Assembly: GCA_017623265.1 (NCBI GenBank) | Contig: JAGAPM010000250.1 | Span: forward strand, 1-5,537 | Length of the DNA: 5,537 nt | Direction: 5' to 3' | Source: Lentisphaeria bacterium | Lineage (GTDB): Bacteria; Verrucomicrobiota; Lentisphaeria; Victivallales; UBA1829 | Shown here: positions 4,267 to 5,537 of the stretch, one piece after another | Position numbering within the stretch: position 1 is the first letter of the stretch | Layout of the letters: the number at the start of each line of letters is the position of its first letter | The notes under the pieces: model-generated | Database searches by the model: none | What the model saw: only the letters and a program-made list of their open reading frames with translations | What the model was told of the DNA's origin: nothing | Translations under genes and position numbers: made by a program

Positions 4267-5537
4267 TCAATCCTCGTCATCGGAAAGCTGACGCAGGAGA
4301 TCCTCAAACATAGCGATCTGGGAAGCTTTATCCGCCACCTTGAAGAAACTGTCACCAAGCAGATTTTCCGAGATATCCTCCGGCACATCTTTGAGAAAAT
4401 GAGACGGGATCTGCCGGACATATTCCTTGAATTTGTATCGTTCTCCGGCGCAGGTCAGGAACAACTGTTCTCTGGCACGGGTCACCGCCACATAGAAGAG
4501 ACGCCGTTCTTCCTCCTCGCTTCCTTCCGCCAGGGAACGCTCGTGGGGGAAGAGATTCTGCTCCATACCGACAACAAAGACCACCGGAAACTCCAGTCCT
4601 TTGGAGGCGTGGACCGTAGTCATGATGGGTGCATCCCGGTCATCATCATCTTCCGTCCGGTCGTTATCATCCATGAGCGAGTAACTTTCCAGAAAGTCGG
4701 CAAGATAACACTGTCCCTGCTTCTCGTTTTCAAATTTTCCGATATAGTTCAGAAATTCAAACACGTTTTCCCGGCGGGTTTCCGCCTCTTTGATATCCTT
4801 ATAGATCCGCTGAAGTCCGTCGATATAACCCGTCTCTCTCAGCAGTTGATGGGCTTTGCTGTAGAGATTGCCGGGTTCTGCAAAAAGAGCCTTCGCATTG
4901 TTCAATGCCGCAGCAAGTCCTCTTGCCCCGGCAGCGGCGGTGGAACTGATCGTTTTGAGATAGTCCGGATGATCCAGAAGTTCAGACAGCGGGATCCCGG
5001 TCACATGCCGGAGGTTCCGCAGGGAAAGGATCGCTTTATCACCGATCCCCCGGGGCGGCAGAGAAATGATCCGCAGCAGACTCTGGTCATCCCGCGGATT
5101 CTGGATCAGTTTCAGATACGCCGCAGCATCCTTGACTTCCTTCCGCTGGAAGAACTCCTGCCCGCCGATGATTTTCGGACGGATCCCCACATTGCGGAAC
5201 GCCATTTCAAAAGCACGGGAAAGATAGTTGGAACGGTAAAGGATCGCAAAGTCCGAATAGTTGTAATCCGGATTCGATGCTTTCAGATCAAATATGGCAT
5301 TGACCACAAATCTCGCCTCGGCATCACCATTCTCCAACCGCATGATCCGGATGATCTCCCCCTGCCCCTTGGAGGACCAGAGGTTCTTGCAGTACCGGGC
5401 GGAGTTGGGTGCGATCACAGCATTTGCCGTAGCAAGAATATTGTTGGTGGAGCGGTAGTTCTGCTCCAGTTTGATTTCTTTCGTACCGGGGAAATACCGG
5501 GGAAAATCCAGAATATTGGAAACATCCGCACCGCGCC
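4267..5537 (-). CDS. UvrD/Rep/PcrA-family ATP-dependent DNA helicase (5' end outside window)
   Basis: The final 422 codons of a superfamily 1A 3'-to-5' DNA helicase that unwinds DNA in replication restart and repair. The frame is open to the window edge; the nucleotide-binding Walker A/B half lies beyond it. Counting from the first full codon (5533-5535), visible parts are RGADVSNILDF (1-11, end of motif III), LEQNYRST (23-30, motif IV), the 2B region with DFAILYRSN (about 95-103), TTVHASKGLEFPVVFVVG (306-323, motif V) and EEERRLFYVAVTRAREQ (341-357, motif VI with the arginine finger). A very acidic linker (about 289-301) precedes motif V. Only 67 residues follow motif VI, ending LSDDED, so the long PcrA tail with its Tudor-like domain is absent and the layout is closer to Rep. 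The GTG at 5416-5418 is internal and not the start. The gene is separated from the downstream operon by the repeat element and looks like its own unit. Confidence 0.95.
   Translation of the reverse strand, partial: RGADVSNILDFPRYFPGTKEIKLEQNYRSTNNILATANAVIAPNSARYCKNLWSSKGQGEIIRIMRLENGDAEARFVVNAIFDLKASNPDYNYSDFAILYRSNYLSRAFEMAFRNVGIRPKIIGGQEFFQRKEVKDAAAYLKLIQNPRDDQSLLRIISLPPRGIGDKAILSLRNLRHVTGIPLSELLDHPDYLKTISSTAAAGARGLAAALNNAKALFAEPGNLYSKAHQLLRETGYIDGLQRIYKDIKEAETRRENVFEFLNYIGKFENEKQGQCYLADFLESYSLMDDNDRTEDDDDRDAPIMTTVHASKGLEFPVVFVVGMEQNLFPHERSLAEGSEEEERRLFYVAVTRAREQLFLTCAGERYKFKEYVRQIPSHFLKDVPEDISENLLGDSFFKVADKASQIAMFEDLLRQLSDDED

Noticed and set aside
3861..4421. Minus-strand frames crossing the repeat element (for example 3913-4095 and 3861-4421)
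   Set aside because: Their peptides are repeats created by the heptamers or run out of frame through the helicase gene; no ribosome sites or motifs support them.
5416..5418. GTG as start of the helicase
   Set aside because: The frame upstream continues with motif III and IV residues (RGADVSNILDF, LEQNYRST), so the gene extends beyond the window.

Overview
The window is about 50% GC and all recognisable genes lie on the minus strand, so transcription runs from right to left. It holds the 3' part of a replication/repair helicase gene, a roughly 460-base non-coding gap that carries a small palindrome-rich repeat element, and then a tightly packed five-gene run that leaves the window at base 1. 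Gene content (a ferredoxin-type aldo/keto reductase, several sugar-phosphate-isomerase-type TIM barrels, an EstA-like esterase) and the GCGGAAT heptamer array suggest an anaerobic, carbohydrate-degrading bacterium. A gut member of the Lentisphaerota/Verrucomicrobiota would fit, but this is a low-confidence impression and no taxonomic marker is present.

Right part (4267-5537): the last 422 residues of a UvrD/Rep/PcrA superfamily 1 helicase, with its 5' part outside the window. Middle (3826-4266): no credible gene. Bases 3895-4233 are bounded by perfect 17-bp inverted repeats (GGGGCTGTTGCAAAACT) and contain five tandem 7-base units and several perfect hairpins. It resembles a MITE (a transposase-less insertion element) or a mobile structured-RNA element. 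A probable promoter for the operon sits just outside its left end.

Left part (1-3807): a likely operon. In transcription order it is a [4Fe-4S] aldo/keto reductase, a sugar phosphate isomerase/epimerase, an EstA/esterase-D-type serine esterase, an unrecognised 156-residue protein, and a second sugar-phosphate-isomerase-like gene cut by the window edge. Intergenic gaps are only 12 to 21 bases, each start has a Shine-Dalgarno site, and one of these overlaps the upstream stop codon, so co-translation is likely. The enzymes could jointly deacylate, oxidise/reduce and isomerise sugar derivatives, but no substrate can be read from the sequence.

The strongest oddity is the last gene. Its first ~33 residues read as a dinucleotide-binding beta-alpha-beta unit (GCGAAG, then an acidic residue 20 positions after the last glycine), typical of FAD/NAD oxidoreductases. 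From about residue 36 it continues directly into the interior of a TIM-barrel isomerase whose own first strands are missing. It looks like an in-frame chimera. The second notable item is the structured repeat element, whose inverted ends on the minus strand finish in a T7 tract and could act as an unusual terminator for the helicase gene.
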